DNA from: Tricholoma matsutake
Lineage: Eukaryota; Basidiomycota; Agaricomycetes; Agaricales; Tricholomataceae
Assembly (NCBI GenBank): GCA_026075535.2
Contig: AP026548.1
Coordinates: 7,812,001 to 7,876,000, forward strand
DNA: 64,000 nt
Direction of reading: 5' to 3'
Each line of letters starts with the position of its first letter. Position 1 is the first letter of the stretch. Positions 45,640 through 57,245 of the stretch are shown one piece after another. Made by a program: the position numbers and the translations under genes. The notes below the pieces were generated by a model. The model worked only from the letters and a program-made list of their open reading frames with translations. It was not told the origin of the DNA and searched no databases.

Positions 45640-48600
45640 AATGTCAACCACCACCACCACCACCACCCCTCAATGCCGCCGCCACTGCTTCTCTACAGGA
45701 ACAACATTCTCCTGCAAGGAAGGAAAGCATGTTTCAAGAAAATCCTTATCTGCCATGTTGTCGGTGTAGAAGACAGAAGGCTGGTCATGACCATAGAGAT
45801 GAAGTGACTCTCTCATTCATACCAAGGCAAGTTCAAACTGAGAATGAGCCTTTGATGCGACAAGATTGCAAACACGGATCTCTCCTTTCTCATTTGTGAC
45901 AGTCAAAAGAGCAGTGAAGATTTGGACACCATTAACTTTTGCAACGTGCTTGGTGAGCTATGGTAATTGTGTTAGGAGTAGTATTGAAAATTAGTCCAGA
46001 TCTATTATGAACCTTGAAACTGTGATAAATTGCACATACATTTCCAGTAAGCATTGCCATATGCTGATTGAAGTCTTTGTGGTGCATCTCAATAAAGTGA
46101 TCATACACATCCCGGAGCCACTGAGCACTTGGAGTGAATCCATGGAACCCATCCTCAGGCTTGAAAGTCTTCTCCTACCATTCAGACAAGCACTTTTGAG
46201 GCACAAGACAATGCAGGTATTGTAAATGTAGTTCATGCAGCTGAAGATGCTGGACATGGAGGGCATTGGAAAACTGCTTGGACCCCATGCCATGTTGGAA
46301 ACATGTTTGCATAAATGCTGCATAGTGTTTGAAAGTCCGGTCTGGTCTGGTTTTTTGCCCACCTCAGTGGGCAACTGTGGACTGGACCGGTTCATGTGTT
46401 TCAAAAGTTATAGGCAATCATAGACTGGACCGGTATAAACTGGTCTGTCATGGTTGCCTAACAGTTGATGGACCAGTTGGCACCGGTCCAGAAGTAAACT
46501 GGTCCAGACTGGTTTAAGACCAGTCAGGACCATGTAAGTAATACAAAATCTAAACTAATATATGTATTTGAAAACTACATTCACACCCTGTGAGCAGAGG
46601 CTCGCAGCGGTGGAGGGGTGCTAAAGATAATAAACGAAAGGAAAAAAAGGATATTCCCCCCACAGGATGTGTGAGGGGCCACTAGCATACAAAAAAAAAA
46701 GCAGAAAAATAAAACTACCCCCGCTATCCTGCATTTGCAGCGAGTGCAGGGGTGGCGGCAGTGGTGAGCATCTGTCATTCGTTGCCCGTCAAATGTTGCC
46801 CATCGTTTGTCATTCCTCATTCGTCATCCCTCGCTCGTCGTCCCTTGTCTGTTGTTTGTTGTGATGGGGCAGGCATCTGACCATCGTCGAGAGCTGGGGA
46901 GCTTGGGGCAATATTGCTGGTGTTGCGATGGTTGTCGCTGGATGCCACAACTCGCAATCCACCCTATGAGCAGTTGCTCATAGCAGTGGAGGTGGGTGGT
47001 AGTTGATGTTGCTATTCTCGAGGTGGTTAGTAATGATGTGGCAGTTACATGAGGTGGTGGGGTGCTTACCTTGTATCCAGCTGCATTGTCCATTGTTGCC
47101 ATGAGGCCCTGGGTGCATGGGTTGTGTCACTGTTGTCGAGGTGTTGGGGCAGTCAGTGGTGATGTGGCAGCGGTGGGATACCGCCATCATCACCTTTCTA
47201 ATGTAGTCGTTAACACCCTCCCCCATGCGAGCAGTGGCTTGCGCGGGCACGCTCACTAGATGTCATTGTTGAGCAGTTGGGGTAGTAAGCGGCGACATGG
47301 CAGGTTTATGGGCTGGTGCTTACCTTGGGCATACTCAGATGCATGGGCCTTCTGCACCCTCCCACTGTCATCTCGTTCTTGTCGTGCCTGTCATTGTCTG
47401 TTGTCCATGTCATTGGTAATAAGGATGTTAAATCTACAAAAGAATAAACAAACAATGTCAGTAGTAAAAGAACAGTAAAACAATGAACAAGAAACTTACC
47501 TATATTGTTTTGAAGCCCATGATGGTCATCAAATACATAGAATGCATGTGACATGGCACATTTGTAACCACATGTGTTACCATTTGGTGCTGTTATGTTG
47601 GTTGACAGTGAGAGGTGGCTGTTGATGTTGTGGGAAGTGAGGATGAGAGAGGTGGGGATGAGAGAGGTTGGAGAAGGGAGAAGGGAGGGTCGTTGTGTTT
47701 GTGTTGGTGTTGTAAACAATGGTGGGTATTTCCACATGCACACAAACTTCAGCAAATGGTCCATGCATGCTCTGCAGTGTATATAAACCCCTCACATCTC
47801 ATTCCTTGTGCTTGGGCATGCCCACTGTAACATATTTATATTAGATATATTATGTACTTATTTGTATACTAAAAGACCAGTTGTAGACTGGTTGCAACCA
47901 GTCTTTACCCGGTCTATAAATGTTTTTAAAACTACACAACCGGTCCACGACCACTGCAACTACAGCTGCAACATGGACTGGACCACGGTTCAGTTCAGTT
48001 CAGTTACTGGTTTTTTTTTGGTTCATGCAACTGGACTTTTAAACACTATAAATGCAAGAGCGTGACAAGAAATCCCACTACAATGAGTAAGCTGTGCTGG
48101 AAACTCAGAGTGAACATTATAGTCAAGCATTGACAGGATATGTGAGTCCCAGCTACAGAAAGTTACTGTTGGCTTCTTTGACTGGGGATGAAGACAGGTT
48201 GGGCAACAATATCAATAACCAATTATCCAGATAGTCCACAAGAGATCAACACATCGACAAGGCTTTTCAATATGACCATGTCGGTAAAGCCTGGGCTTGC
48301 AGTTCGGACATGGCAACCCATGTGAAAGAAGTGCTTCAGGATCCCATAGAAACATATCGTAGTTGTACAGAGCAGAGGGTACAGGTGCTGAAGACAGCCG
48401 GAAAATTAAAAAATTTGACCTGCAAGGGAACCAGAATGTTCCAAGATCACGGTAGAGTGCTGGAAGACCATCTCTTCCCCAGATCTTAGATTCAGCAACT
48501 CTTTGCTCAAAGTCCTCCTTCAACCATGTTGGCAATGGGTAGTTTGTCTTGACACTCAGAGCTGCTCCTTCACCTCCCAGTCCAGCTTCTGGCTCCTCCT

Positions 48601-48691
48601 CATTCTCATCCTCAAAACTGCTTTTGTGGCCAAGCCCCTCTCCCAAGATTTCAGGTTCATCCTCATCCTCATCTTCATCTTCTGGCCAGAC
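45640..48691 (-). pseudogene. Zinc-cluster transposase-like gene split by a hAT element
   Basis: On minus, from 48691: an acidic run (PEDEDEDEDEPE), TWLKEDFEQRVAESKIWG, then CPNCKPRLYRHGHI and CRCVDLLWTIWIIGY, a stop at 48212-48214 where arginine fits, then YCCPTCLHP. It continues to CHALAF near 48056. A 1.7-kb insert follows, and the frame resumes FMQTCFQHGMGSKQFSNAL at about 46312, DGFHGFTPSAQWLRDVYDHF, HMAMLTGNVCAIYHSF, and after a gap IFTALLTVTNEKGEIRVCNL and FYTDNMADKDF. A further TGA lies at 45817-45819. It resembles proteins repeated in mushroom genomes that combine Cys clusters with a DDE-like core; I cannot name the family with confidence. Its N-terminus is lost to the gypsy at 48692. 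Confidence 0.55.
46319..48048. mobile_element. 1.7-kb hAT-like non-autonomous element
   Basis: The inverted ends are TAGTGTTTGAAAGTCC (46323) and GGACTTTTAAACACTA (ending 48048), of the hAT type (YAGTG start). TAAATGC flanks the insert at 46312-46318 and 48049-48055, a 7- to 8-bp duplication. Both terminal regions are full of ACTGGACCGGT/ACCGGTCC words. The centre holds GC-rich sequence with a TGAGCAGTTGCTCA palindrome at 46967-46980 and other dispersed repeats; no transposase is visible. Confidence 0.75.
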
Positions 48692-49127
48692 TATAAGGGC
48701 AACCTCAGCCTCTAGCAAAGGGAAATCAGAAGTTAAAATTATACTACATATTACAGGGATTGGGGGCACACCTAGCAAAGGGAAATCCAAAGAGAAAACT
48801 CTAAGGATCCCTTTGCCAATGCCCAGTATATGTGAAGACAGCAAAAATCAAATAATAATCTAAAAATAGAAAAGGCGGAGATAGGCAGATCAAGGCTGCC
48901 AAATGACATCATACCCAGGGGTAGATGTTGGAAGGGGTGCTCTGCCTCTAAATATAAAACTGTCAACATGCACAAATGTGATAGAAAGGGAAATTAGTAA
49001 TAAAATCCAGAAAAATCATAGAAAATGAAGAATAGAAGGAAATGAAGTGAGGAAAAATATAGAATGAACATAAAAAATAGGAGAAACACACAGGGCACCC
49101 CCCCTAGTCCCCCCTAGTCCCTTTACA
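48692..49127 (-). repeat. Family C gypsy 3' LTR, minus
   Basis: Reads TGTAAAGGGACTAGG from 49127 and ends CCCTTATA at 48692; the same family as 8821-9186 and 19168-19593. The polypurine tract (AGAGAGGGGGTGA on minus) lies at 49128-49140, so it belongs to the pol fragment that follows. Confidence 0.88.
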
Positions 49128-49140
49128 TCACCCCCTCTCT

Positions 49141-50640
49141 AAGATGCATTGCCCTGATGCATTCGAAATCACATACAGCCAAAGTCAGTGACTTGAATGT
49201 GACGCAGTGCAGCAGTGTGCCATCGATGGAATTCCTTGACTAACCAAGGGGCATTCACATTGGACTCTTCAACCCATGAGTTCTCCTCATACCCATAACC
49301 CTTTCAGTGCACCAAATACTGGAGTTTTCCTCAATGCAACTGGCTGTCCAAGATTGACTCAACTTCGTATTGGGGTTCTCCCTCAATCACTGTAGGCAGT
49401 GGTGGTGGACATGAATGGTGTCCCAGGAATGGATCAGGGGGAGCTGGAAGGAGTTTGATGACATGGAAGACTGGGTGGAGTCTGGACATGGAGGCTGGGA
49501 GGCATAGATGATAGGCATGCATTCCAACACACTTGACAATGGGGAAAGGTCCCAGGAAGCAATGAGCAAGTTTCTTGGATGGACGCATAGTAAAGATGTC
49601 ACTGGAGTCAAGATAAACTCAATCACCAACCTTGTATGGAGGGGTCATAGAATGGCATTGGTTGTAAAAGTGCACCATGTTGTCCTTCGCCTTTGCTAAG
49701 GCTGCCTTTGCCTCCTCCAAGCTATCCCGCATGCTGTTCTGTGAACTCATTTGCCATCTCGATGTGTGAGGCAGTTTGGCGAGGTTCAAATCCCATGTGT
49801 GGATGTCATCCAGTGTCTAAGAGGAAAGGGGTCTGTTGAGTGGAAGCATGGACATGGTTGTTGTATCTGAACTCGGCCAAAGGGAGAAGATCGTCCCAAT
49901 TGTCCTGGCACTCATTAATGAAGATGTGGATGTACTGCTCCAGTTCCTGGTTGACTCACTCAGTCTGGCTGTCAGTTTGTGGGTGATAAGCAGTCGAAGC
50001 AAGGAGTTTGATCCCCAGAAGTCGGTACAGCTTGCAAGTGAGCTCTGCCATGAACTGAGGGCCATGGTCAGAGAGGAATGCACCAGGAAGTCCATGTAAT
50101 TTCCACACATGGTGGAGATAGAGTTGGGTGGCACCCAGGGCACTGACAGTGGTGTGAGTGGGAATGAAGTGAGTGTGTTTTCCCACTGAATCAACTGTGC
50201 ACATCACTGCATCAAACCCATTCAACTCTGGCAACTCCACTACAAAGTCGACGCTGACAACATCCCAATGACTCTCTGGAACAGGAAGAGGGTGTAGCTC
50301 GCCAACAGGTTTGCGATGAGGAATCTTGGTGCATAAGCAAAGGTCACAAGTGTGACAATACTGACCAATGAGTCATGACATTTGTGGCCACCAATAATTC
50401 CATGAGGTGAGCTCCAATGTCTTCCAGCATCCAGGATGACCAGCAATCTGTGAGTCATGGTGTTGGGATATGATGTGCCAGTGAAGGTCTGGGTCATCGG
50501 GGACGTAGATGTGATCCCTGAAATACAACAAGTCCTCCTTTTCAGCCCACTCTGCCACACGCAAGGAAAGGGCGGATCCCTTCCTCAGTTCTTTAACAGC
50601 TCAGGCAACAACATCCTCATGTAAACTGCTATGGTTTGCA
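49141..50640 (-). pseudogene. pol: Family C gypsy integrase and chromodomain (fragment)
   Basis: Minus-strand 3' half of pol. Reading from 50640: integrase zinc-binding region (LLYFRDHIYVPDD, HDSQIAGHPG, NYWWPQM), core (VMCTVDSVGKHTHF, FLSDHGPQFMAEL, HPQTDSQTE), GPF/Y region (LGPFPIVKCVG, LHPVFHVIKLLPAPPDPF) and chromodomain ([11 protein letters not shown]). Several stops and shifts break it. RT, RNase H, protease and gag are missing; at 50641 the sequence changes abruptly to low-complexity repeat. Confidence 0.85.
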
Positions 50641-50689
50641 CGGGCGATGCCGTGGCCATCCCCATGTCCGTGGCCATGTCTGTGCTCAT

Positions 50690-50885
50690 TGCATTTCAAA
50701 TGTTACTAATGTCTGTATTACATTCCTAATGCATGTCTATTGTAAGGTATAATAAATCAGTGTACAATAGTCATTGGTTAATATAGTATAGTGACTTTAT
50801 ATAGTGAGTTCAACAGCATCCATCAAACCCATATCATTCAATACAATGTATGTGTTCGATAGGTCGTATCATTCGATACAATGTA
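50690..50885. repeat. Dispersed 170-bp repeat, copy 1
   Basis: GCATTTCAAATGTTACTAAT through ATTCAATACAATGTAGCTTA. Closely similar copies are at 57378-57553 and, more diverged, 57100-57245, all in the same orientation. Each is preceded by a GCC/CCATGGCC-type low-complexity stretch. No coding function. Confidence 0.75.
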
Positions 50886-50889
50886 GCTT

Positions 50890-51300
50890 ACCTATGTGCC
50901 TGCCCCACACATGCCTACAAGCATCTGCTCGTAGGGTGTTTCAGGGGAGGGGGAGGGAGGGAGGGGACGATGGACAAACACTGCCACCAACATACGACGC
51001 ACCACCCACCACCAGCCTTGCGAGCAACTGCTCATGGGGTGGACAGTGGGTGGAACAACAAGGAGGGAGGGGAGACGAGGGAGGGGAGGGAAGCCACGGG
51101 GGAGGCGAGGTGGGGGAGGTGAGGTGGGGGAGGTGAGACACGACAGAGATGAGAGGGAGGGGAAACAATGGGACAGGGCTGATGAGACAGCCAACACGAC
51201 GCACCACCACCCCCTCCCCCCCATGAAACAGGAGGGTGGATTTTTTTTGTAGAATTTAAAATAGTATAATTAAATAGTATAATTAATTCCCCCCCCCATG
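50890..51300. repeat. Dispersed GC-rich element with GAGCA/TGCTC hairpin
   Basis: A purine-skewed block (GGGAGGGGAGG runs) carrying GCATCTGCTCGTAGGGTG at 50920 and GAGCAACTGCTCATGGGGTGG at 51021. Poly-T and poly-C runs end it at 51240-51295. Long frames here are low-complexity. It looks like another member of the family seen at 13.6, 14.2, 25.5 and 47.0 kb. Confidence 0.5.
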
Positions 51301-51457
51301 TTTGTGTGGGGGCTTTTTTAAAAATCTATATTAGTTATCTACTCCCTCACGAAGACGTGAGGGCTCAACAATTTTTTTCAAGCTCTTGTGAGAGGTTAAA
51401 AATAAGTGAACTAATCCTAAGTGCTTTAAATGGACTTTATATTATATATTTATTAAT

Positions 51458-51545
51458 GCTCCTGTGGCTCAACTGGTTGAGCACTTGTTTGGTGGTCATG
51501 TCACTTATATCCCAAGGTCTGGGGTTCAATCCCTGCTCTGCCCAT
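51458..51545 (+). repeat. tRNA-like SINE head
   Basis: GCTCCTGTGGCTCAACTGGTTGAGC followed by GGGGTTCAATCCC has the internal A box and B box of a tRNA gene at tRNA spacing. The acceptor and anticodon stems do not pair well, so I read it as a tRNA-derived SINE or tRNA pseudogene. A GGACTCCTA-rich block follows at 51680-51790. Confidence 0.6.
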
Positions 51546-51789
51546 TTATTTTGTAAGCACTTTCACCAAGTTAAGTCTTTCAAAATGGTGTGGTATTCCG
51601 ACTACCTGTTGGAATTGCATAGGACTTTACTCAGAATTTACTAGGAATTCCTTGGAAATAAAAGTACATGGTCATCAAGATACATTCCAATCGGACTCCT
51701 AGGACTAGTATTGGACTAGTAGGACTCCTATCGGATTCTGATCAGACTCCTATCAGAAAACTCAGACTCCTAGGACTCCGATAGGAATA

Positions 51790-52315
51790 CGGGGGGGAGT
51801 GCAAAGTCTTGTGTCAGCATCACACATGCCAGTCCAAGATTCAATGCGATGGAAGGGATTTTGCCTGTGTGTTACCCACATACATGTTTGGCAAAGCATT
51901 GATCCTAGTGAACAATCAACACATCTCCAAATTGCCTGTTTATTGAACAAACAGTGGTTGCAAACTTGTTTGTCAATTGACCATGCCTGCCAAGACAGGG
52001 ATGCTTGCAGCAGTTCATCTATTCATCCGACAAACTCCAAGACATAGTCTCACTGTCTCTGTTATCTGTACATGAGCCTTGGTAGGTCAATCAGTGTCAG
52101 AAACTGACCATGCTGATCCATGGCTGAACCGGCTCATCGGCCACCTGAGGTTCTTGCATATCCCATTCTGGAGCAAGACCTGAATTGTCATGGATACCAG
52201 CTGAACTCGATTCACCACATTCTTCTGTAACCAGAGGCAAGGGAACCTTGATACACTTTGTTTTTGGTCTGTGTCTTGTGTTGACCTCAACTTCCATATG
52301 TGTGACAGTATACAA
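51790..52315 (-). pseudogene. KDZ transposase N-terminal fragment with cysteine cluster
   Basis: On minus, the sequence encodes an N-terminal region (MDQHGQFLTLIDLP, near 52125-52085), then VCNHCLFNKQAIWRCVDC, MLCQTCM, and HRQNPFHRIESWTG (about 51970-51845). This is the same kind of CxC2 cluster as the KDZ at 19.6 kb, with C-x2-C, C-x2-C and H/PFHRI. The rest of the transposase is absent. The upstream frame is broken by stops. It lies head to head with the unrecognised gene at 52.6 kb. Confidence 0.7.
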
Positions 52316-52639
52316 TCATTGTCCCTATGCAGGGTGGCATTGTTCTTTGATCTTCTCTTTTATTTGTAAGGAGCTCTTGTCAGGCTCATGATGATTGGGG
52401 GGAATTGATTGCATTGATGGGCTATTTATTGTACTATTGGCCTCGTGTTATCCTCATGTGATCCTCATGCCAAATGACAGGCTACACCTATGGCAAGGAC
52501 AATTCCTTCCTCTACATCAATCCCCTCCAATGCCACCTGAGCCATCAGAGAGCCCAGGACACAGACAGTACTGGAAGGGGAGCCAATATATGGTTGAAGA
52601 GTGAAAGATCATCGAGCCTTACAAAGATGCATTCTGATT

Positions 52640-54118
52640 GCAGGAATCAAAAGCTGCCCGATTGCAAATGCTCAAGACTGACATTCTCCCCACCATCTTT
52701 AATTACTGGGTGTCAATTGAGATGACCCCAATAGATCCAGAGGAGAGTTGCATGCATGCCAAGGTGGGCTATCATCCCATTCAATGTCGTATTATTGATC
52801 ACATTGCCAGCAACTAACAAACTGGCTTTCGAACACCTGGCAAATGACAAAAGGCTCCTCAAGGAAGTCAAACAACTTCAAAGTGAAGCGATCAGAAGTG
52901 ATCTGGAGCTTACACCAGGACCAAGTTTGGAAAGAGATTGGAGATATGTTAGGTGTTGATGATGCATCCTCAAGTATGCCTGGATGGTTCCAGAGCCAAC
53001 TGCCAGCCATCAAGAGGGTTTTTGAAAGCATGACTGCAGAGGGAAAAGCAGTGCTTGAGGCCCAGCAGGAGAAAATGGAGGGGGAAGGTTATCCAGAGAA
53101 AACAAAGTGAATGTATGCTAACCCATGGCCATGGCTGCTCCTGATGATGTTATTGATGTTTTGCAGTCTAGAAGAGAAGAACCTGGTTAAGCATGTGGAG
53201 ACTGCATGACAACAGTGGCTAGAAATGGGGATGCTGTCTGTGACATTCATGGCCTACACTGCACCTGATGGTTTGATGGTGATTGATGTGTGAGTGAAAA
53301 TCTTCCACTGCCGTTGCCACTGCCATTGTCGATCCCACTCCTGATCACAGTCATGAAAATGTTTCATTGTTGATGGCCACCCCTGCACAATCCTTCATAG
53401 ACACATATAATAATGAGATCACAGAGCTCAAGTGCCACTTCATGGGCTATATCAAGGCTTTACATGCATCAGACATTGCTTCAAGGTCAGCAGCGCATGG
53501 TGACTCAATGCAAATGCGACTTGAGATGACTAGCGATGGGTTCCCCATCCTACCCACACCATGGAAAGGCTCACTGTACAAGAAAAAAGAGCTGGAGGAA
53601 TGGTTTAAGTTGTATGTTGGGCAGCATTACAGTATGATCACTTCCTTTTCAATGAGTTGTTACTTATCTGCATGCAGAACTAGCGAACAATGGTCATACT
53701 TGCCATGTCCCATTCACAGCAATTGCTGAGCACACATCAACATTCATCAATCCTGAATATCTCCCAGCCAGGTTCAAATGGACAGACCCACAGAACATGC
53801 AAAACAGTGTCATAGAAGACTTCTTTGACCACATTCTGCAGTGGCAAATGGCACAGGGCCCTGAGAGGGCATTCAGGTTCAAAAGAATCAAGCTACATGA
53901 TGGTAGTGTCTCTCCTGCACAATATCCTAATGATTTGAATAGCCCTACACCTTCTCAATGGATGCACAAATGCACTGTCCAATGTAATGCAGATGCCACT
54001 GCCATGCCCAATGTAGACTCCCCTGCTGCCATGCCTGGTGCAGACAACCCAGTGGCCAGTGCTGACTCATCTGCTCCCGGCGCTAGTGTTGCCATGGCTC
54101 AAGCCACATTTTTGCTAT
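52640..54118 (+). pseudogene. Unrecognised gene, family with DGxPxLP motif
   Basis: Plus-strand segments: about 52644-52780 (KAARLQMLKTDILPTIFNYW), 52844-53110 (WKEIGDMLGVDDASSSMPG, FESMTAEGKAVLEAQQEKM), 53367-53640 (FIDTYNNEITELKCHFMGY, then LEMTSDGFPILPTPWKG and KKKELEEWFKLYVGQHY), and 53797-54118 (FFDHILQWQMAQGPERAFRF, then an Ala/Asp/Ser-rich tail). The DGFPILP motif plus Lys-rich helix matches the architecture of the minus-strand gene at 10.7-13.0 kb (DADGNPLLPEP). Function unknown. It is broken by shifts and by the palindrome at its 3' end. Confidence 0.5.
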
Positions 54119-54430
54119 CTTGGGAAATAAATTATGTAAAATCACTAAAATATTTGAGGAGCTAGATCCCATCAAAAGCTGAGGGGTCTCCTGCCAACTC
54201 TAAGCGATTGGAGAAGCGGTTCCTGAGATATTCAGGTGGCTTTGAAATGGCTTGGCTTAGCCATTTCAACGCCATCTCAGGAACCGCTCCTCCGATTGCT
54301 TAGAGTTGGCAGGAGACCCCTCAGCTTTTGATGGGATCTAGCTCCTCAAATATTTTAGTGATTTTATGTAATTTATTTCCCAAGATTGCAAAAAATGCAG
54401 CTCGAGCCATGGCAACACTAGCTCCTGCAC
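54083..54430. repeat. 350-bp near-perfect palindrome
   Basis: Arms of about 165 bases meet near 54250. The left arm starts GCTAGTGTTGCCATGGCTC and the right arm ends GAGCCATGGCAACACTAGC. The arms include AGCTAGATCCCATCAAAAGC and the CCTGCCAACTCTAAGCGATT stretch. The outer 30-35 bases of each arm are coding-like sequence of the neighbouring gene; the inner 125 bases look like a foldback element. The structure could form a long hairpin. Confidence 0.9.
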
Positions 54431-55222
54431 CCAGTCCCATGCCTGACCCCAACCCGAGGGCCAATCCCAAGGCTTAGCTGGATCTTCTCACAACCTGCAT
54501 TCACAATCAAGAGCCAGAAAAGCTGCAAAAGGCAAATCCAAGCCAAAGAAACCTGACCAAAAGGTCAGTGGCAGAACAGGCACACAACTTGAACACAAGT
54601 GCAACTCTGTTGAACAATGTACAAGGCAATCAAATGACAATGGACATACTCTGTAGAGCTGGCATCGCTCAGCCACAGCCAATTAATGGTCCAGGTGATG
54701 GTGAATTGCAGTATCTTATACCTTGAGATATGTACATGAGGTACATGGGACCCATGTCAGGCAACGATGTGAATGACCCCCCTATTAATCCATCCCTGTT
54801 ATGAAATGACAACTCCACTCCACCTCCTCAACAGACATCACAATGTCCTAAACCTTGCCCCCTTTTTGGGTGACATCATACAGTGGTTCCCACTTCAATG
54901 GCAACAGCAGGGGAAGGAAATGATCTGGGAAACACAACATCAGTGTCAGCAGTGATCGCATCAGCAGCAGCCAGCTTGGCTGATGTAGGATTGTCAGTGG
55001 TTATCTATCAACCAATGACCCCACCCCCATCCCAACAAAACCTGACAATCAATGGTTAGCTATCAACCAATGACCCTACCCCCATCCCAACAGAACCTGA
55101 CAATCAACCAATCACAGGGTTGACGCCAAAAGACAGCTGATGACCTTGCACAACAGGAGGCCATTTTAAACACAACCCTTGGTAAAAGAGAGAAGAGGAA
55201 AAATGTGAAATTTTCAGACTGA
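54431..55222. other. No clear gene; gene-tail remnants and a direct duplication
   Basis: A Lys/Pro-rich frame follows the palindrome to about 54650 and may be the tail of the preceding gene. At 54998-55110 a stretch of about 57 bases (CTATCAACCAATGACCC, CCCCATCCCAACA) is repeated in tandem. Nothing else is recognised. Confidence 0.4.
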
Positions 55223-55224
55223 TT

Positions 55225-56919
55225 ATACAACAATATTTCTGTATGAATGTAAAATAAAATGTCCAACCATTACTTTTTTCTGCCTTGTTTGACCTCCTCT
55301 CTGTCCTTGGATGTTCCTGCTCTCTTCTTTGGGTTTGGCTGAGGGGTGATACTTCTCAAAGGCAGGGCGGGTGACAAATGGTGAGGGGACTGGCGTAATT
55401 GTGGAGGAGGAGGGGAAGGACAGGGTCCAGGGAGAATATGATGCCAGTGGTGAAGGAGGGGCAGGTGGCACAAACACATTGCTGGTGGATACCATTCCTG
55501 GTTCCACAGGGTCAGCATTGGGGATCAAGGGGGGTTGAAGGAGGGGAGGAAGGGGCACATCCACAGAGGTCATACGTTGAACTGATTCCTGAGAATCTTG
55601 CAGCATGGCAGGAACGACCTTGATTTGAGGACCAGTGGGCAAGGGCTCAGCATCAGCATCAGCAGTCAATGAGGATAACTGCCCGACATGAATGGGAGTG
55701 GCAGTGGCCCTGTCAGTAATGGCCACTCATCCGTTGTCCCCAGGACTCATGGGAGTGGCCCCATGTCCTTATTCCTCAAGCCCAGTGGGAGCAGGAGCGG
55801 TCCCGCATCTGTCTTCCTCCAGCCCAGTAAGAGCAGGAGTGGTCCCACCATCTTCCTCCAACCCAGTGGGAGCAGCAGCGGCCCCATGTCCATTGTCCTG
55901 AACACCAGTGGGAGCAGCCCCACATCAATCATGCTCAAGCCCAATGGGAGTGGGAGCAGCCCCACTTCCATCTTCCTCAGGCCAAGTGGCCTCATGTCCA
56001 TCTTCCCCACTACCAGCAATCAGTGGCAGCAGCCCTGTGCCAGTGATCCTCCCAAACAGTGACCCCAGCATCCTGCTCATCTTCATCGACCTCCATACCA
56101 TACCTTTGCCTATAGCTTGGACCCTCTCCAAGATACTGCAGCTCACCTGCACCATTGTACAACACAAGGTGTTGTGGGTGGAACCCCATGTACTCTTCCA
56201 TCTCATCCATCCTCCTGCTCAAGCTGGCCATATTCTCCCATATGTTGGCCATTACTCTGGGGAAGTTCTGATGGATCCAATGACCCTAATTGTACAGATG
56301 GTGCTCCAGTTCTTGCATATGGTTGTTGACATCACGGAGCTCCCCAGCAGTAACGGGAGTGGGAGAGGGTGAGGGAGAGGGTGAGGGTGGGCATTCATGC
56401 ACAACATCAACCATCTCAACATTGGAGGAATATGTTGCTGTGGTCAATGTTCAGTGGTTATTTGTATGGTGATATGTAGTAATTACCCTTCAATTTCCCT
56501 TTTTTTCCCCTTGTGAACCTCTGCGAGGATCCAGCCTTCTTCAGCTTTCTTCTGGCTGCACCCTTTCCTTTCTCTGGCCTGTCCCTTGCATGACCATCTC
56601 TCATTTTTTTGCACTTGACTTTGCCCTTCCCACATTCAAAACATGTGTTCTTCCCATTGACCTGTTTGTGACATTGTTGCCAAAGCTGGAAGCATTGTAT
56701 GCAGGGAGTGGGACTTACTGCCCTGTGCACCAGTTGTCACCAATGTTCCCTTTGCTCCTTTTGCTCCAACAATCCATCTCCATTGCTTTCTGTCCCCATT
56801 AAGTTGAAATCATTTGAAAGGAGGTTCTCAGAAATTATGCTGTCATCCCACTCAGATGCTATGGGCGATCTCCCTGCTGATTCCCAGTGATGTGGAAGGA
56901 TAATTAATACCTTACTCAT
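55225..56919 (-). pseudogene. Unrecognised gene: zinc-cluster N-terminus, repeat-rich middle, Pro-rich end
   Basis: On minus, an N-terminal part (MSKVLIILPHHWESAG at 56919) precedes a cysteine-rich segment CIQCFQLWQQCHKQ-x5-CFECGKGKVKC near 56700-56630. Its spacing is like a fungal zinc cluster, and it is followed by a basic run. Further down come MANIWENMASLSRRMDEMEEYM (56252), a repeat of the type GLEEDGGTTPA/APTGLEED (56000-55770) and a Pro/Ser-rich tail ending near KKVMVGHF (55258). Stops interrupt the repeat region. Similar DNA-binding-like hypothetical genes are common in mushroom genomes; I cannot assign a function. It may be an accessory gene of a mobile element. Confidence 0.5.
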
Positions 56920-57099
56920 TATATATACATCTATGTAGCTTTTGTCTGTATTCTGTTCTTAATGCACATCATTGTAGTAATATCATTGTTTTTGTGGTCC
57001 TGTCAAGCCCCGATGTCAGTGCCACTTCCCCATTCCCATCCCCTTCCCCATCCCCTTCCCCTTCCCTGTCCCCTTCCCCTTCCCCTTCCCCTACAATTG

Positions 57100-57245
57100 C
57101 ATTTCAAACATTACTAATGTCTGTACTATGTTCTTAAGCACGTCTATCTGTACAGTACAGCAAGTAAAGTAGTAATGTAGTCATTGGTTAATTAACAGAG
57201 TATGTACAAATATATAGTGAGTTCGACGGCATCCATTGAAACAGA
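57100..57245. repeat. Dispersed 170-bp repeat, copy 2 (diverged)
   Basis: GCATTTCAAACATTACTAAT to CATCCATTGAAACAG, related to 50690-50885. It is preceded by a CCCCTTCCCC microsatellite at 57026-57092. Confidence 0.65.

Noticed and set aside
50892..51252. Proline/serine- and glycine/arginine-rich proteins
   Set aside because: Purine-skewed repeats are open on both strands; no family, start or intron evidence.
51458..51545. Functional tRNA gene
   Set aside because: A and B boxes are present but acceptor and anticodon stems do not pair, so it is treated as SINE or pseudogene.
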